Shown here: positions 25,554 through 33,548 of the stretch, piece after piece
Layout: every line of letters begins with the position of its first letter
How positions within the stretch are numbered: the stretch's first letter is position 1
Assembly: GCA_965117015.1 (NCBI GenBank)
Contig: OZ220747.1
Coordinates: 3,534,001-3,598,000, forward strand
Source of the DNA: Aldehydirespirator sp965117015
Lineage (GTDB): Bacteria; Actinomycetota; Acidimicrobiia; Acidimicrobiales; Aldehydirespiratoraceae
DNA length: 64,000 bases
Direction of reading: 5' to 3'
Notes under the pieces: generated by a model
What the model saw: the letters and a program-made list of their open reading frames with translations, nothing else
What the model was told of the DNA's origin: nothing
The model's database searches: none
Translations under genes and position numbers: made by a program

Positions 25554-27463
25554 GCCGCCGACGCAAGCCACCCTCGGGCCGAAGGCCGAAGGCGGCGCTC
25601 ACCGCGCGACAACGCCAGCGACTCAACGACAAACGGCCGTCGATCCCACGTGATCATCCCAACCAGGGGGCTGAGCCGATCATCACCGCCAAGGCGGTGG
25701 GCATGCGGATCCTCAACGCCGTGCGCCGCTCGAACGTCGCTTCCGAGCTGGAGAGGCAGATCGACGGACCGGCGTCGCGGAGAGGACCCAAACGCCGCAT
25801 CAGCGTCGAGGCGCTGCTGGTGGCAATCATCATCGCCGGCTACGACTCCGGCAGAAGCTACAACCGAAGCGCTGTCGTGTTGGCCCTGATCGGGCTCGAC
25901 GCAGCCGTGGCCTACGAGCTGGGGGTATGCACCGCCACCAAGTGGGAGAGCGTCACGTACAACACGATCGCCAGACGAGTCAAGGAGCTCGAGAACACGC
26001 TGCGGCTGGGCTGGTTCGAAGGCAAGCAGTACAGGGATTTTGACTGGCTGTCGACGCGGCTGCTCGGGGCCAGCATCCCGCCGGCCGCGCGGCGGGCGAT
26101 CAGGGCGGCCGTGCTCGATGAAACCCCCCGCCCGATGTGGGCCCGCCGCACAACCGTGTTCGAGAACCAGGCCGACCTGGAGCGCAAGGCCAAGGAGCAC
26201 TGGCGCAAAGAGAACCCGAACAAGCCGATCCCCACCGAGGGACCGGAGTGGGTCGCGATGATCGAGGCCGAAGCGATCCGCCAAGGCTGGGAAGTCGGCC
26301 CCGACGGAAGGCTCATCCACGGCAAAGACCTCGAGGCCCGGATGGGATGGGCCACCGCCACATCGGGCCTCCCCGCCGGCTACTACGTGGGCTACGGGCT
26401 CACACTGCTAATCGCGTGCCAAGAAGCACTCTGGAGCGGCAACCCGTACAAGCTCACGCTCGGCGACGAGATCCCCCTCTACATTCTCGCGCTGAGCGTC
26501 AAACCCGCTGGCACCAATTCGGGACCAGTCGGCCGCGACGTGGTCAAGTCCGGCCGCACCAACGCCCCCAACCTCAACGACGTCACAGCCGACCGGGGCT
26601 ACACCCCCAAGATCGACACGTTCGTGCGGCCACTGCAGGAACTCGGAATCAACATCACACGCGACTACAAGGTCGCTGTCACCCGCAAACCAAAAACCAT
26701 CACCGTCGGTGCAACCAAGCGAACCAAGACATCGGTGCACGTCCACTGCGGCACCTTCCTGCCGCACTGGATCACTACGTACTGGGAGAAGCCGCCCGCC
26801 CGGTACCTGCGTCCCGACAAGAAGAAGGAACTGGCAGCATGGTACGCGCTCAGGGCGAAGCTGCTCCGATTCGCAGACCGCGGATACTTCAGGACCAAGA
26901 CGGGCAAGATCACCGGCGACAAACGGATCCAGTGCCCTCACTGTGCTGGGTTCTGTGACGACCCCACAGCCCCACCGCGCTCCTATGAACATCCCCCGCT
27001 CGCCAAGCCCGGCACCACACGCTGCTGCGGGGGGGTCGTCACCATCAAGCTCGAACAACTCTCTGACTACCAGCTGATCCCGTACGGCACACCCGCGTGG
27101 CAAACGGCCTATGGGCGCCGAAATCTCGTCGAGACAGTCAACAGCATGTTCAAACCCGAAAAGGGCCGCGAAATCGGGCGGTGCCAGGCGTTCGGTCTGG
27201 CCGCGAACACCATGGCATCGATCGCTCTCGCTGTAGCACACAACCTCAAAGAGACCGTCAAGCACCAACGAAAAGAGCGGCTAGCGAAGAAGGCCAACAA
27301 GTCAGCCAACAACCAGACCCCGAACGACGACGAGACCACAGGCCGCTCCAGCAACATCGAAGAACCATCCAGCGGCATCTCTCAAGAGGCGCCCGCAACT
27401 GCACCAGACGCCGACGGCGAACACCGGCCACCTGACCGGCCGCCCAATCGAGCGCCTCCCTAG
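25550..27463 (+). CDS. DDE-transposase-like protein (IS4/IS1182-type fold)
   Basis: A 637-residue protein. RNase-H-type transposase motifs: AVLDETPRPM (first Asp), GWATATSGLPAGYYVGYGLT (conserved mid-domain block), DVTADRGYTPK (second Asp), and RRNLVETVNSMFK (Glu in the 'R-x2-vE' helix). Between them are Cys pairs (CPHCAGFCDD ... CCGG) that could bind zinc, unusual for the family. The C-terminal 70 residues are Lys/Asn/Pro-rich. It is translationally coupled to the recombinase-like gene (4-nt overlap). No terminal inverted repeats were found around the pair, so it is not a plain IS. It may drive integration of the surrounding island. Confidence 0.6.
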   Translation: MSRRRKPPSGRRPKAALTARQRQRLNDKRPSIPRDHPNQGAEPIITAKAVGMRILNAVRRSNVASELERQIDGPASRRGPKRRISVEALLVAIIIAGYDSGRSYNRSAVVLALIGLDAAVAYELGVCTATKWESVTYNTIARRVKELENTLRLGWFEGKQYRDFDWLSTRLLGASIPPAARRAIRAAVLDETPRPMWARRTTVFENQADLERKAKEHWRKENPNKPIPTEGPEWVAMIEAEAIRQGWEVGPDGRLIHGKDLEARMGWATATSGLPAGYYVGYGLTLLIACQEALWSGNPYKLTLGDEIPLYILALSVKPAGTNSGPVGRDVVKSGRTNAPNLNDVTADRGYTPKIDTFVRPLQELGINITRDYKVAVTRKPKTITVGATKRTKTSVHVHCGTFLPHWITTYWEKPPARYLRPDKKKELAAWYALRAKLLRFADRGYFRTKTGKITGDKRIQCPHCAGFCDDPTAPPRSYEHPPLAKPGTTRCCGGVVTIKLEQLSDYQLIPYGTPAWQTAYGRRNLVETVNSMFKPEKGREIGRCQAFGLAANTMASIALAVAHNLKETVKHQRKERLAKKANKSANNQTPNDDETTGRSSNIEEPSSGISQEAPATAPDADGEHRPPDRPPNRAPP

Positions 27464-27487
27464 CGCCATATAGGGCCTCAGGCGAGA

Positions 27488-27508
27488 CCGGCGGTCACAG
27501 ACCGCCGG
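27488..27508 (+). terminator. Strong hairpin after transposase-like gene
   Basis: CCGGCGGTC-ACA-GACCGCCGG: a perfect 9-bp stem with a 3-nt loop, 25 bp after the stop codon. It lacks a T-run but is placed as a transcription terminator. Confidence 0.6.
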
Positions 27509-27637
27509 CTCTGCCGCGCCCGGGCGCAACCCCCGGGGACTTCGAAGCCCCCAAAGACACCCAAACGACGGGCATCCAGCGCATCCGCGCCCTCAAGAGC
27601 CGTCCCCAACAGCGTCGCGAACAATTGCGGGAACCCG

Positions 27638-27669
27638 AACTCCGAATTAGGGAGAAGGGGCCACTGGAG
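27638..27669. repeat. Right copy of 32-bp direct repeat (putative attR)
   Basis: This is identical to 14579-14610. It includes the encoded CCA end, the discriminator and the last acceptor base of tRNA-Cys and extends downstream of the tRNA. The overlap with the 3' end of a tRNA gene supports site-specific integration here. Confidence 0.7.
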
Positions 27670-27742
27670 CGCCGGGCGGGATTTGAACCCGCGGCTTTAC
27701 GGCTTTGCAGGCCGTTCCCTTGGTCCGCTCGGGCACCGGCGC
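27665..27742 (-). tRNA. tRNA-Cys (GCA)
   Basis: On the minus strand the gene begins GCGCCGG and folds as a cloverleaf: anticodon stem ACGGC/GCCGT around loop CTGCAAA (anticodon GCA), T-arm GCGGG-TTCAAAT-CCCGC, acceptor end CCGGCGC followed by U73 and an encoded CCA. U73 is the Cys identity base. The tRNA body is 27668-27742. Confidence 0.93.
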
Positions 27743-27833
27743 AGGGATTCGCAGCGTACCGGCGGTGCGATGGGGCGCCCACGGCACTCCGCGCAGGCGT
27801 GATTGCGGCCTGAATACCCTTTCTGCCGTGGCG

Positions 27834-28031
27834 ATGACACTCAGGTTGACCGAGGAGGAGCACGAGGCTCTGCGGTTGCGGGCCGCGCTCGACGGCACAT
27901 CCATGCAGGAAGCGGCCCGGCGGGCGGTGCGCGAGTACATCGCCAAGGCCGACCATCGCGACCGGGTCGCAACCGCGGCCGATGTGACCATTCAGCACCA
28001 CGCTGACGCGCTCCGGCGGCTGGGCGACTAA
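27834..28031 (+). CDS. Ribbon-helix-helix protein, orphan antitoxin-like
   Basis: A 65-residue protein beginning MTLRLTEEEHEALRLRAALDG followed by TSMQEAARRAVREYIAKA, a clear ribbon-helix-helix of the Arc/CopG type used by antitoxins and repressors. A GTG 6 nt upstream is an alternative start. No toxin gene follows: the next gene is the phosphoribosyltransferase on the other strand. It is either an orphan antitoxin or a stand-alone repressor, just outside the putative island. Confidence 0.7.
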   Translation: MTLRLTEEEHEALRLRAALDGTSMQEAARRAVREYIAKADHRDRVATAADVTIQHHADALRRLGD

Positions 28032-28053
28032 CCCTGCCTACTGACCGGCGGTC

Positions 28054-28581
28054 TTAGCGGAGTCTGGTGCGGGCTGCTGCCGCCGCGGTGACCGAGGCCG
28101 CGCCTGCTTTGAACAGGCAGGCCGCCACGGCGTTCAGCGTGGTGCCGGTTAGGACCACGTCGTCGACCACCACGATGTGGCGCCCGGCCACCGGCTCGCG
28201 AGCGCGGTAGCCCGCTGAGGCCGCCACCTCGGCCCGCCGGTCGGGCTCGATGTGGCGCATGCGTGGCGTGGGGCTGCTCTTCACGACGAGGCTCGGCCGG
28301 TACTCCCCCGCCCCCGCGGCGGCCAACGACGACGCGAGCATCGCCGCGAGATCCGGCCGAACACCGTCGCCGGCCCGCATCGGCCCGGGCGGGACCGGTG
28401 CCACCAGACGGGGCTGACCGCCGGCCGCCTCCGGCAGGGCGATTGCCAGGCTCGCGAACCGCTCGGCCAGCTCCGACGCGGCCCCGGGATCGCCCTGGTC
28501 CTTGGCCCGGCGGACCAGCTCGCCTATCTCGGTGCGCTCGTCGCGGTCGGGCTGCCAGTAGTCGCCGAGCACCAGGAGCAT
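28054..28581 (-). CDS. ComF-like phosphoribosyltransferase-fold protein
   Basis: A 175-residue protein with the PRPP-binding loop VVVDDVVLTGTTLNAVAA near its C-terminus, typical of type I phosphoribosyltransferases. The N-terminal part (MLLVLGDYWQPDRDERTEIG) and general plan resemble ComF-like proteins, but the zinc-binding Cys of ComF are missing, so competence function is not assured. The start at 28581 is chosen because the upstream frame runs into tRNA-Gly. Substrate unknown. Confidence 0.6.
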   Translation of the reverse strand: MLLVLGDYWQPDRDERTEIGELVRRAKDQGDPGAASELAERFASLAIALPEAAGGQPRLVAPVPPGPMRAGDGVRPDLAAMLASSLAAAGAGEYRPSLVVKSSPTPRMRHIEPDRRAEVAASAGYRAREPVAGRHIVVVDDVVLTGTTLNAVAACLFKAGAASVTAAAAARTRLR

Positions 28582-28647
28582 CGTGCCGGCTCCCCCGCCG
28601 AGTCCCGCTCCAACCTCCACGCGGAGGGCTCCGGCGGCATCCATCCG

Positions 28648-28720
28648 AGCGGACGACCGGCTTCGAACCGGCGACCTCAACCTTGGCAAGGTTGCGCTCT
28701 ACCAACTGAGCTACGTCCGC
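28648..28720 (-). tRNA. tRNA-Gly (GCC)
   Basis: Minus-strand cloverleaf: acceptor GCGGACG/CGTCCGC, D-arm GCTCAGTTGGTAGAGC, anticodon stem CAACC/GGTTG with loop TTGCCAA (anticodon GCC), T-arm GCCGG-TTCGAAG-CCGGT. U73 follows; CCA is not encoded. The gene precedes the ComF-like gene by 66 bp on the same strand. Confidence 0.93.
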
Positions 28721-28775
28721 GGGATGGACGATCCTACCGCCGCCCGACCCCGCCGGCCACGGCCGCAGCGGCCTC

Positions 28776-29003
28776 TTAGCGCTCCTCCGGGGGGCGCAGG
28801 TCGATGCTCAGGCGCAGGACGCCGTCCTCCATCGTGGCCTCGGCGTCACCGATCATGGCGAAGTCCTGGAAGTCCAGCTGGGCCTGCTCCAGGAAGTGCC
28901 GCCGCTCCTCGCCGGCCACCGGCGGGAGGTTCCGCCGCTTCACCCCCGCGGCGCGCTCGCGGAAGCGCTCGATCATCGCGTCAGTGTCGAAACCCTCGGC
29001 CAT
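28776..29003 (-). CDS. Conserved small hypothetical protein
   Basis: A 75-residue acidic protein, MAEGFDTDAMIERFRERA... then VKRRNLPPVAGEERRHFL and DFQDFAMIGDAEATMEDG. The start at 29003 gives a compact protein; the upstream frame is Arg-rich noise. It looks like a single alpha+beta domain. I do not recognise a family. It lies 10 bp after the membrane-protein gene on the same strand, so probably forms an operon with it. Confidence 0.55.
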   Translation of the reverse strand: MAEGFDTDAMIERFRERAAGVKRRNLPPVAGEERRHFLEQAQLDFQDFAMIGDAEATMEDGVLRLSIDLRPPEER

Positions 29004-29013
29004 GCCCGCCAAT

Positions 29014-29562
29014 CTAGACCGAACGCTGCTCGCCGTTCGCCTCGCTGAACTTCCACACCGCCGACTCGTCCACCAACTCCCCGCCAGAACCGCCATCAGA
29101 CTCCTGCCTGGAGCTGTCACCGGCAGACTCGGCCTCCCTTCGCGAAGCCAGCTTCGAGCGCAGCCAGCCGACCGCCTCCCGCGCCATCGCCTCGAAGCGC
29201 CCTCCCGACGAGTCCTCCCCCGCCGATCCGCCGCCGGCCAGCCTCAAGCGTCGGCGGGGACTGGTGTGCCACAGGAAGAGCCCCAGCAGCACCGTCATCA
29301 CCCCGGCGATCGTCCACAGGGCGATCACCACCGCATCGATCCGCTCGCTGCTGGCGCGGTCGACTAGGCGTCGGTCGGAACCAGTATCGGGATCAGCCTC
29401 CACGTCGGACTGGGCCGAGTTCACCACCCGCACAACGTCCGAACCGTCAGCGCCGACCACTGCCCCATCGGGACCGTCGGCAGCCGAGAGCGGCGAGACC
29501 GCCAGCAGCCACAACGCACCCGCCAGCAGCGGTGCCGCCGCCAGACCCCTGCTCAAACGCAC
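29014..29562 (-). CDS. Membrane protein, signal peptide plus one TM segment
   Basis: A 182-residue protein. The GTG at 29562 gives a signal peptide (MRLSRGLAAAPLLAGALWLL, cleaved near AVSPLSAADG); a second hydrophobic helix lies near residues 75-97 (VVIALWTIAGVMTVLLGLFLWH), followed by a basic stop-transfer (SPRRRLRLAGG) and a Ser/Glu-rich cytoplasmic tail. No domain is recognised. It starts 12 bp after the stop of the cystathionine-synthase-type gene on the same strand, so it may be transcribed with it. Confidence 0.55.
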   Translation of the reverse strand: MRLSRGLAAAPLLAGALWLLAVSPLSAADGPDGAVVGADGSDVVRVVNSAQSDVEADPDTGSDRRLVDRASSERIDAVVIALWTIAGVMTVLLGLFLWHTSPRRRLRLAGGGSAGEDSSGGRFEAMAREAVGWLRSKLASRREAESAGDSSRQESDGGSGGELVDESAVWKFSEANGEQRSV

Positions 29563-29573
29563 GACGCCCGACG

Positions 29574-30782
29574 CTACCGACCCGCCGACGGGACGATCTC
29601 TTCCACCCGGTCCAGCGCGCCGATCACGTCGGCGACCACATCGTCGGTGTGCTCCAGCCCCGCCGAGAACCGGACCGTGCCGGGGCCGATGCAGATGGCC
29701 TCCAGCTCGGCGGGAAGCAGGCTCACATGGGTGGTGGACGCCGGGTGGGTGACCAGGCTCTCCGGGCCGCCCAGCGAGGTGGCGAACTGCACCACCCGGA
29801 CCTCCTCCATGAACAGGCGGCCGGCCTCGTACCCGCCCCGCAGCTCGAACGTGGCCAGGCCCCCGGCCAGCTCCATCTGCTTGGCGGCCAGCTCGTGCTG
29901 GGGATGCGACTCCAAGCCCGGGTAGTAGACGGCCTCCACCGCCGGATGGCCCTCCAGCGCCTCGGCCAGCGCGGTGGCCGTCTCGGTCTGCTGACGCAGC
30001 CGCACCGCCAGCGTGCGGACGCCCCTCAGAGCGTTCAGGGCGTCGAACGGCGAGGCCGCCGCGCCGTGGAGCACCGCGTAGCTCCACAGCCAAGCCAGCA
30101 GCTCCTCGCTGCCGGCCACCACCCCGATGGTGGCGTCGTTGTGGCCGGCGATGGCCTTCGTGGCCGAATGCACCACCAGATCGACCCCGAACTCGGCCGG
30201 CCTCTGGGCCAGCGGCGTGGCGAACGTCGAATCGACCACCGTCATCGGCCCGGCGATGGCCCCCACCTCGGCCAGATCGATCACGTCCAGCTTGGGATTG
30301 GCCGGCGACTCCGCGATCACCAGCACCGTGCGCCCCGGAATGACGGCCTCGGCGAAGGCGCCGGGCTCGGTACCGTCGACGAAGGTCACGCCGATGCCGA
30401 AGCGGGGACAGGCCGTCTGCAGCAGCAGCTGCGTGCCGCCGTAGAGCTGGCGCTGGGCCACGATGTGGTCGCCGCTGGAGCACAGCCCCAGCACGATGGC
30501 GCTCAGCGCGCCCATGCCCGAGGCGAACGCCCGGGCCGATTCGGTGCCCTCCAGGTCGGCCACCACATCCTCGAACGCCTTGACGGTCGGGTTGCCGTAG
30601 CGGGTGTAGAACCGGGTCGAGTGGGTGTCGACCGCCAGGTCGCGGGCCTCCGAGACGCTGGCCGCGGTGAAAGTCGAAGTGGCCCACAGGATCGGAGCCA
30701 GCGCGTTCTGGTTGTCGGCCCGCCCGGCCCGGATCGCCCGGGTGTGGGCGTGAAGACCGCCCGTGGACGGCTCGTCAGCCAT
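29574..30782 (-). CDS. PLP-dependent trans-sulfuration enzyme (MetB/MetY/MetZ type)
   Basis: A 402-residue enzyme of the Cys/Met metabolism family. The PLP lysine is in LVVHSATKAIAGHNDATIG; STRFYTRYGNPTVKAFE and AESPANPKLDVIDL are family hallmarks, as is FATSLGGPESLVTHPASTTH. Members include cystathionine gamma-synthase, O-acetylhomoserine sulfhydrylase and methionine gamma-lyase. The gene overlaps metX (homoserine O-acetyltransferase) by 8 nt and lies downstream of it, so the substrate is most likely O-acetylhomoserine; the exact reaction (direct sulfhydrylation or cystathionine formation) cannot be told. Under the upstream SAM riboswitch. Confidence 0.88.
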   Translation of the reverse strand: MADEPSTGGLHAHTRAIRAGRADNQNALAPILWATSTFTAASVSEARDLAVDTHSTRFYTRYGNPTVKAFEDVVADLEGTESARAFASGMGALSAIVLGLCSSGDHIVAQRQLYGGTQLLLQTACPRFGIGVTFVDGTEPGAFAEAVIPGRTVLVIAESPANPKLDVIDLAEVGAIAGPMTVVDSTFATPLAQRPAEFGVDLVVHSATKAIAGHNDATIGVVAGSEELLAWLWSYAVLHGAAASPFDALNALRGVRTLAVRLRQQTETATALAEALEGHPAVEAVYYPGLESHPQHELAAKQMELAGGLATFELRGGYEAGRLFMEEVRVVQFATSLGGPESLVTHPASTTHVSLLPAELEAICIGPGTVRFSAGLEHTDDVVADVIGALDRVEEIVPSAGR

Positions 30783-31998
30783 CGTGGACCTCCTCCAGGA
30801 AGCTGCTCACCGGGCCGTGCAGGAGCTCGTGCTCGAGCAGGAACCCGTCGTGGCCCTCGTCGCTGTCGATGAACACGCGGCGGCAGTCCCCGCCGCCCGC
30901 GAGGATCCCGTCGGTCAGTTCCTGCTGCTCATGGGGCGGGTACAGGCGGTCGCTGGTGACCGACGCGGTGAGCACCGGCACGTCGATGCGGCCCAGAGCG
31001 GCGGCGATGCCGCCCCGCCCCCGCCCGATGTCGTGCAGGTCCATCGACCGGTTGAGCACCACATAGGTGTTGGCGTCGAAGCGCTTCACCAGCTTCTGGC
31101 CGTGATGGTCCAGATACGACTCCATCTGGAAGCGGCCCCACAGGTCGAAGTCCTCCTCGGGGTCGTACAGGCGCCGCCCGAACCGGCGCTCGAAGGACTC
31201 GCCGGACCGGTAGGTCACCTGGGCGATCTGGCGCGCCACCGCCAGGCCCATCCAAGGTCCCTCGGGCTTGTCGTAGTAGTCGCCGTCGTGCCAGCCACCG
31301 TCGGTGGCGATGGCCAGCCGCTCCACCGCGCTCCAGGCGAGCTGCAGGGCGCTGGCCGCGGCGCAGGTGGCCAGCGGCAGGATCGACCGCACCCTCCTGG
31401 GGTACATGGCCGCCCATTCCAGGACCTGCATGCCTCCCATCGAGCCGCCGGTCACCCCGAGCCAGCGGCGGATCCCGAGATGGTCGGCCAGCAGGGCCTG
31501 CGCCCGGACCATGTCGCGGATCGTCACCACCGGGAAGCGGGGCCCGTAGCGCCGGCCGACGGCCGGGTCGACGTCGGCGGGGCCGGTCGTGCCCTGGCAG
31601 CCGCCCACCACGTTGCTGCACACCACGAAGTAGCGGTCGGTGTCGATCGCCTTGCCCGGACCGATCATCTCGGACCACCAGCCCGCGGTGGGATGCGACG
31701 GGCCGCTCTCGCCGGCCGCGTGCGAATCCCCGGTGAGCGCGTGGCACACCAGCACCGCGTTGGAGGCCTGCTCGTCGAGCCGGCCCCAGGTCTCGTAGGC
31801 CAGCCGCACCTCGGTCAGCCGGCCTCCCCACTCCAGCGCGAAGGGCCTCCCGTCGGTGATGGTCACGAACTGGCGGTCGCCGGCGGGGTCGCCGGGCTGC
31901 CAGGCACCGGTGACGGGCAGCCCGGCCGGGAAGCGCCCCCCGGGGCCGGCTCGCCCTCCCGCGGGAGTCGGAGGCTCGATGTGGGAACCTGCGCTCAA
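30775..31998 (-). CDS. metX: Homoserine O-acetyltransferase
   Basis: A 407-residue alpha/beta-hydrolase of the MetX family. The catalytic triad is visible: nucleophile elbow GVTGGSMGGMQ, Asp in SVTSDRLYPP and His in DSDEGHDGFL; NAVLVCHALTGDSHAAG and NVVGGCQGTTGP are family signatures. It acetylates homoserine from acetyl-CoA, the first committed step to methionine. The start is TTG at 31998, backed by AGGAG 6 nt upstream. A SAM-riboswitch-like leader precedes it, so expression should fall when SAM is abundant. Operon with the PLP enzyme. Confidence 0.92.
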   Translation of the reverse strand: MSAGSHIEPPTPAGGRAGPGGRFPAGLPVTGAWQPGDPAGDRQFVTITDGRPFALEWGGRLTEVRLAYETWGRLDEQASNAVLVCHALTGDSHAAGESGPSHPTAGWWSEMIGPGKAIDTDRYFVVCSNVVGGCQGTTGPADVDPAVGRRYGPRFPVVTIRDMVRAQALLADHLGIRRWLGVTGGSMGGMQVLEWAAMYPRRVRSILPLATCAAASALQLAWSAVERLAIATDGGWHDGDYYDKPEGPWMGLAVARQIAQVTYRSGESFERRFGRRLYDPEEDFDLWGRFQMESYLDHHGQKLVKRFDANTYVVLNRSMDLHDIGRGRGGIAAALGRIDVPVLTASVTSDRLYPPHEQQELTDGILAGGGDCRRVFIDSDEGHDGFLLEHELLHGPVSSFLEEVHDG

Positions 31999-32099
31999 CC
32001 TTGCTCCTAGTCGCCTGTGCTCAGCGCCGTCGCTCCGCCTGGATCGACGACCGGCTCCCGGACCGGATACTCAAGGGCCAGTGACTCCGGGGGGTGTTC

Positions 32100-32225
32100 C
32101 CCTGAGGACACTTGGTTGCGCCGGCTGGCCGGCACCGCATCCCCGCCCGGAGGCGGGATGGCACCTTGGGTGTCCGTCCCAGGTTGCCGGGCCCGACCCG
32201 GGGGCCGAACCGCTCTCGATGACGT
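32100..32225 (-). ncRNA. SAM riboswitch (SAM-I/SAM-IV class)
   Basis: Read on the minus strand, the leader of metX contains GTCATCGAGAGCGG (32223-32210), then CCGGCAACC (32190-32182), GGTGCCA and a GC-rich helix (CCCGCCTCCGGGCGGGG). This order (GAGAG, GCCGGCAACC, GGTGCCA) is that of S-box/SAM-IV aptamers common in actinobacteria before methionine genes. A later GTGTCCTCAGGGGAACAC hairpin may be the expression platform. Edges are approximate. Confidence 0.65.
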
Positions 32226-32307
32226 GACCCGTAAGGGTCGCCGACCAGTCTAGGCCGATACGACCGCCGAAACGTGCCCCTCGGCCCGAGGCGGGTCAGC
32301 TCGGCCT

Positions 32308-33525
32308 CTAGATGCCGTGAACCAGGTCCCGCAGGCGGTCGTCGTTGGAGAACATCTCCACGATCGGCTCGTCGAGCTCGAGACGCCGCTGGAGCCGCTT
32401 CACGTCGAGCTCCTCGTCCCAGAGCGACAGCGTCACCACCACCCCGGACTCGCCCGCCCGGGCCGTGCGCCCGGCCCGGTGCACGTAGGTCTTGTGATCC
32501 GACGGCGGGTCGTACTGCACCACGATGTCGACATCGTCGACGTGGATGCCCCGGGCGGCGACGTCGGTGGCCACCAGCACCGGCAGATCGCCCTCGATGA
32601 ACTGCCGCAGGGACTTCTCGCGGGCCGCCTGACGCAGGTCGCCGTGGATCGGCGCCGCCTTCACGCCCTCGCGCCGCAGGTCGCGGGCCAACCGGTCGGC
32701 GGCCACCTTGGTGCGGGTGAACATCAGCGTGCGCCCCGCCGTGCCGGCGATGGCGGCGGCCACCTTCACCTTGTCGAGCTTGTGGACGCCCACGAAGCGG
32801 TGGACCATCTCGGCCACGGTGATCTCTCGGGGCGCCACCGAGTGCATCGACGGATTGCTCTGGTAGCGCCGGATCAGCGAATCGACGGCACCGTCGAGGG
32901 TGGCCGAGAACAGCAGGGTCTGATGGCCGCTCTCGACGTTGCGCAGGATCCACTCCACCTGGGGCAGGAATCCCATGTCGGCCATCCGGTCGGCCTCGTC
33001 CACCACCACATGGCGCACGGCCCGCAGGCTCACCGCGCCCCGGTCGATCAGGTCGATCATCCGGCCCGGCGTGGCCACCGCCAGATCGACACCGTCTTTC
33101 AGACGGGCGATCTGCTTGTCGATGGGCGCACCGCCGTAGATGGCGAGCACCCGGCGCCGGACCGCGGCCGCGGGAGCGGCCAGCTCGTCGCAGATCTGGT
33201 TGGCCAGCTCGCGGGTGGGAGCCAGCACCAGGCCGGTGGGCGAGCCCGGCTTCGACCGGGGAAGCCGCTGCAGCATGGGCAGGCCGAAGGCGAGCGTCTT
33301 TCCGGAACCGGTCTTGGCCTTGCCGCACACGTCGCGGCCGGCCAGCGCATCGGGGATGGCGAGCGCCTGGATGGGGAACGGGGCGGTGATGCCCCGCGCC
33401 GCCAGTGCTACCACGATCTCGTCGCATAATCCGAGGTCAGCGAAGGTGCCGGATCCGGCGGGAACGGGCTCAGAAGCGTCGGCTCCCATAGAACGGACGT
33501 CTACGAGCGGATCAGAAAGGGTCAT
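32308..33525 (-). CDS. DEAD-box ATP-dependent RNA helicase
   Basis: A 405-residue helicase with ordered motifs: Q motif region ITAPFPIQALAIPDALAG, Walker A AKTGSGKTLAF, PTRELANQ, TPGR, DEAD as VVDEADRMAD, SAT as FSATLDG, and in domain 2 HRAGRTARAG. It lacks long N- or C-terminal extensions, so it is a minimal core enzyme of the RhlE/CshA type. Such enzymes unwind RNA in ribosome assembly and decay. It is divergent from the adenosine deaminase gene, with only 23 bp between the starts. Confidence 0.92.
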   Translation of the reverse strand: MTLSDPLVDVRSMGADASEPVPAGSGTFADLGLCDEIVVALAARGITAPFPIQALAIPDALAGRDVCGKAKTGSGKTLAFGLPMLQRLPRSKPGSPTGLVLAPTRELANQICDELAAPAAAVRRRVLAIYGGAPIDKQIARLKDGVDLAVATPGRMIDLIDRGAVSLRAVRHVVVDEADRMADMGFLPQVEWILRNVESGHQTLLFSATLDGAVDSLIRRYQSNPSMHSVAPREITVAEMVHRFVGVHKLDKVKVAAAIAGTAGRTLMFTRTKVAADRLARDLRREGVKAAPIHGDLRQAAREKSLRQFIEGDLPVLVATDVAARGIHVDDVDIVVQYDPPSDHKTYVHRAGRTARAGESGVVVTLSLWDEELDVKRLQRRLELDEPIVEMFSNDDRLRDLVHGI

Positions 33526-33548
33526 CAGGACTCTCAGGCTACCGTTGT

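Noticed and set aside
24485..27540. Recombinase-like and DDE-like pair as a simple insertion sequence with terminal inverted repeats
   Set aside because: I could not find matching inverted ends or a target duplication around the two genes.
28582..28705. Upstream extension of the ComF-like gene
   Set aside because: It would read through tRNA-Gly; the ATG at 28581 is used instead.
32021..33427. Long minus-strand frame overlapping the helicase
   Set aside because: Shifted copy of the helicase gene with Arg/Gly-rich noise; it also crosses the riboswitch region.
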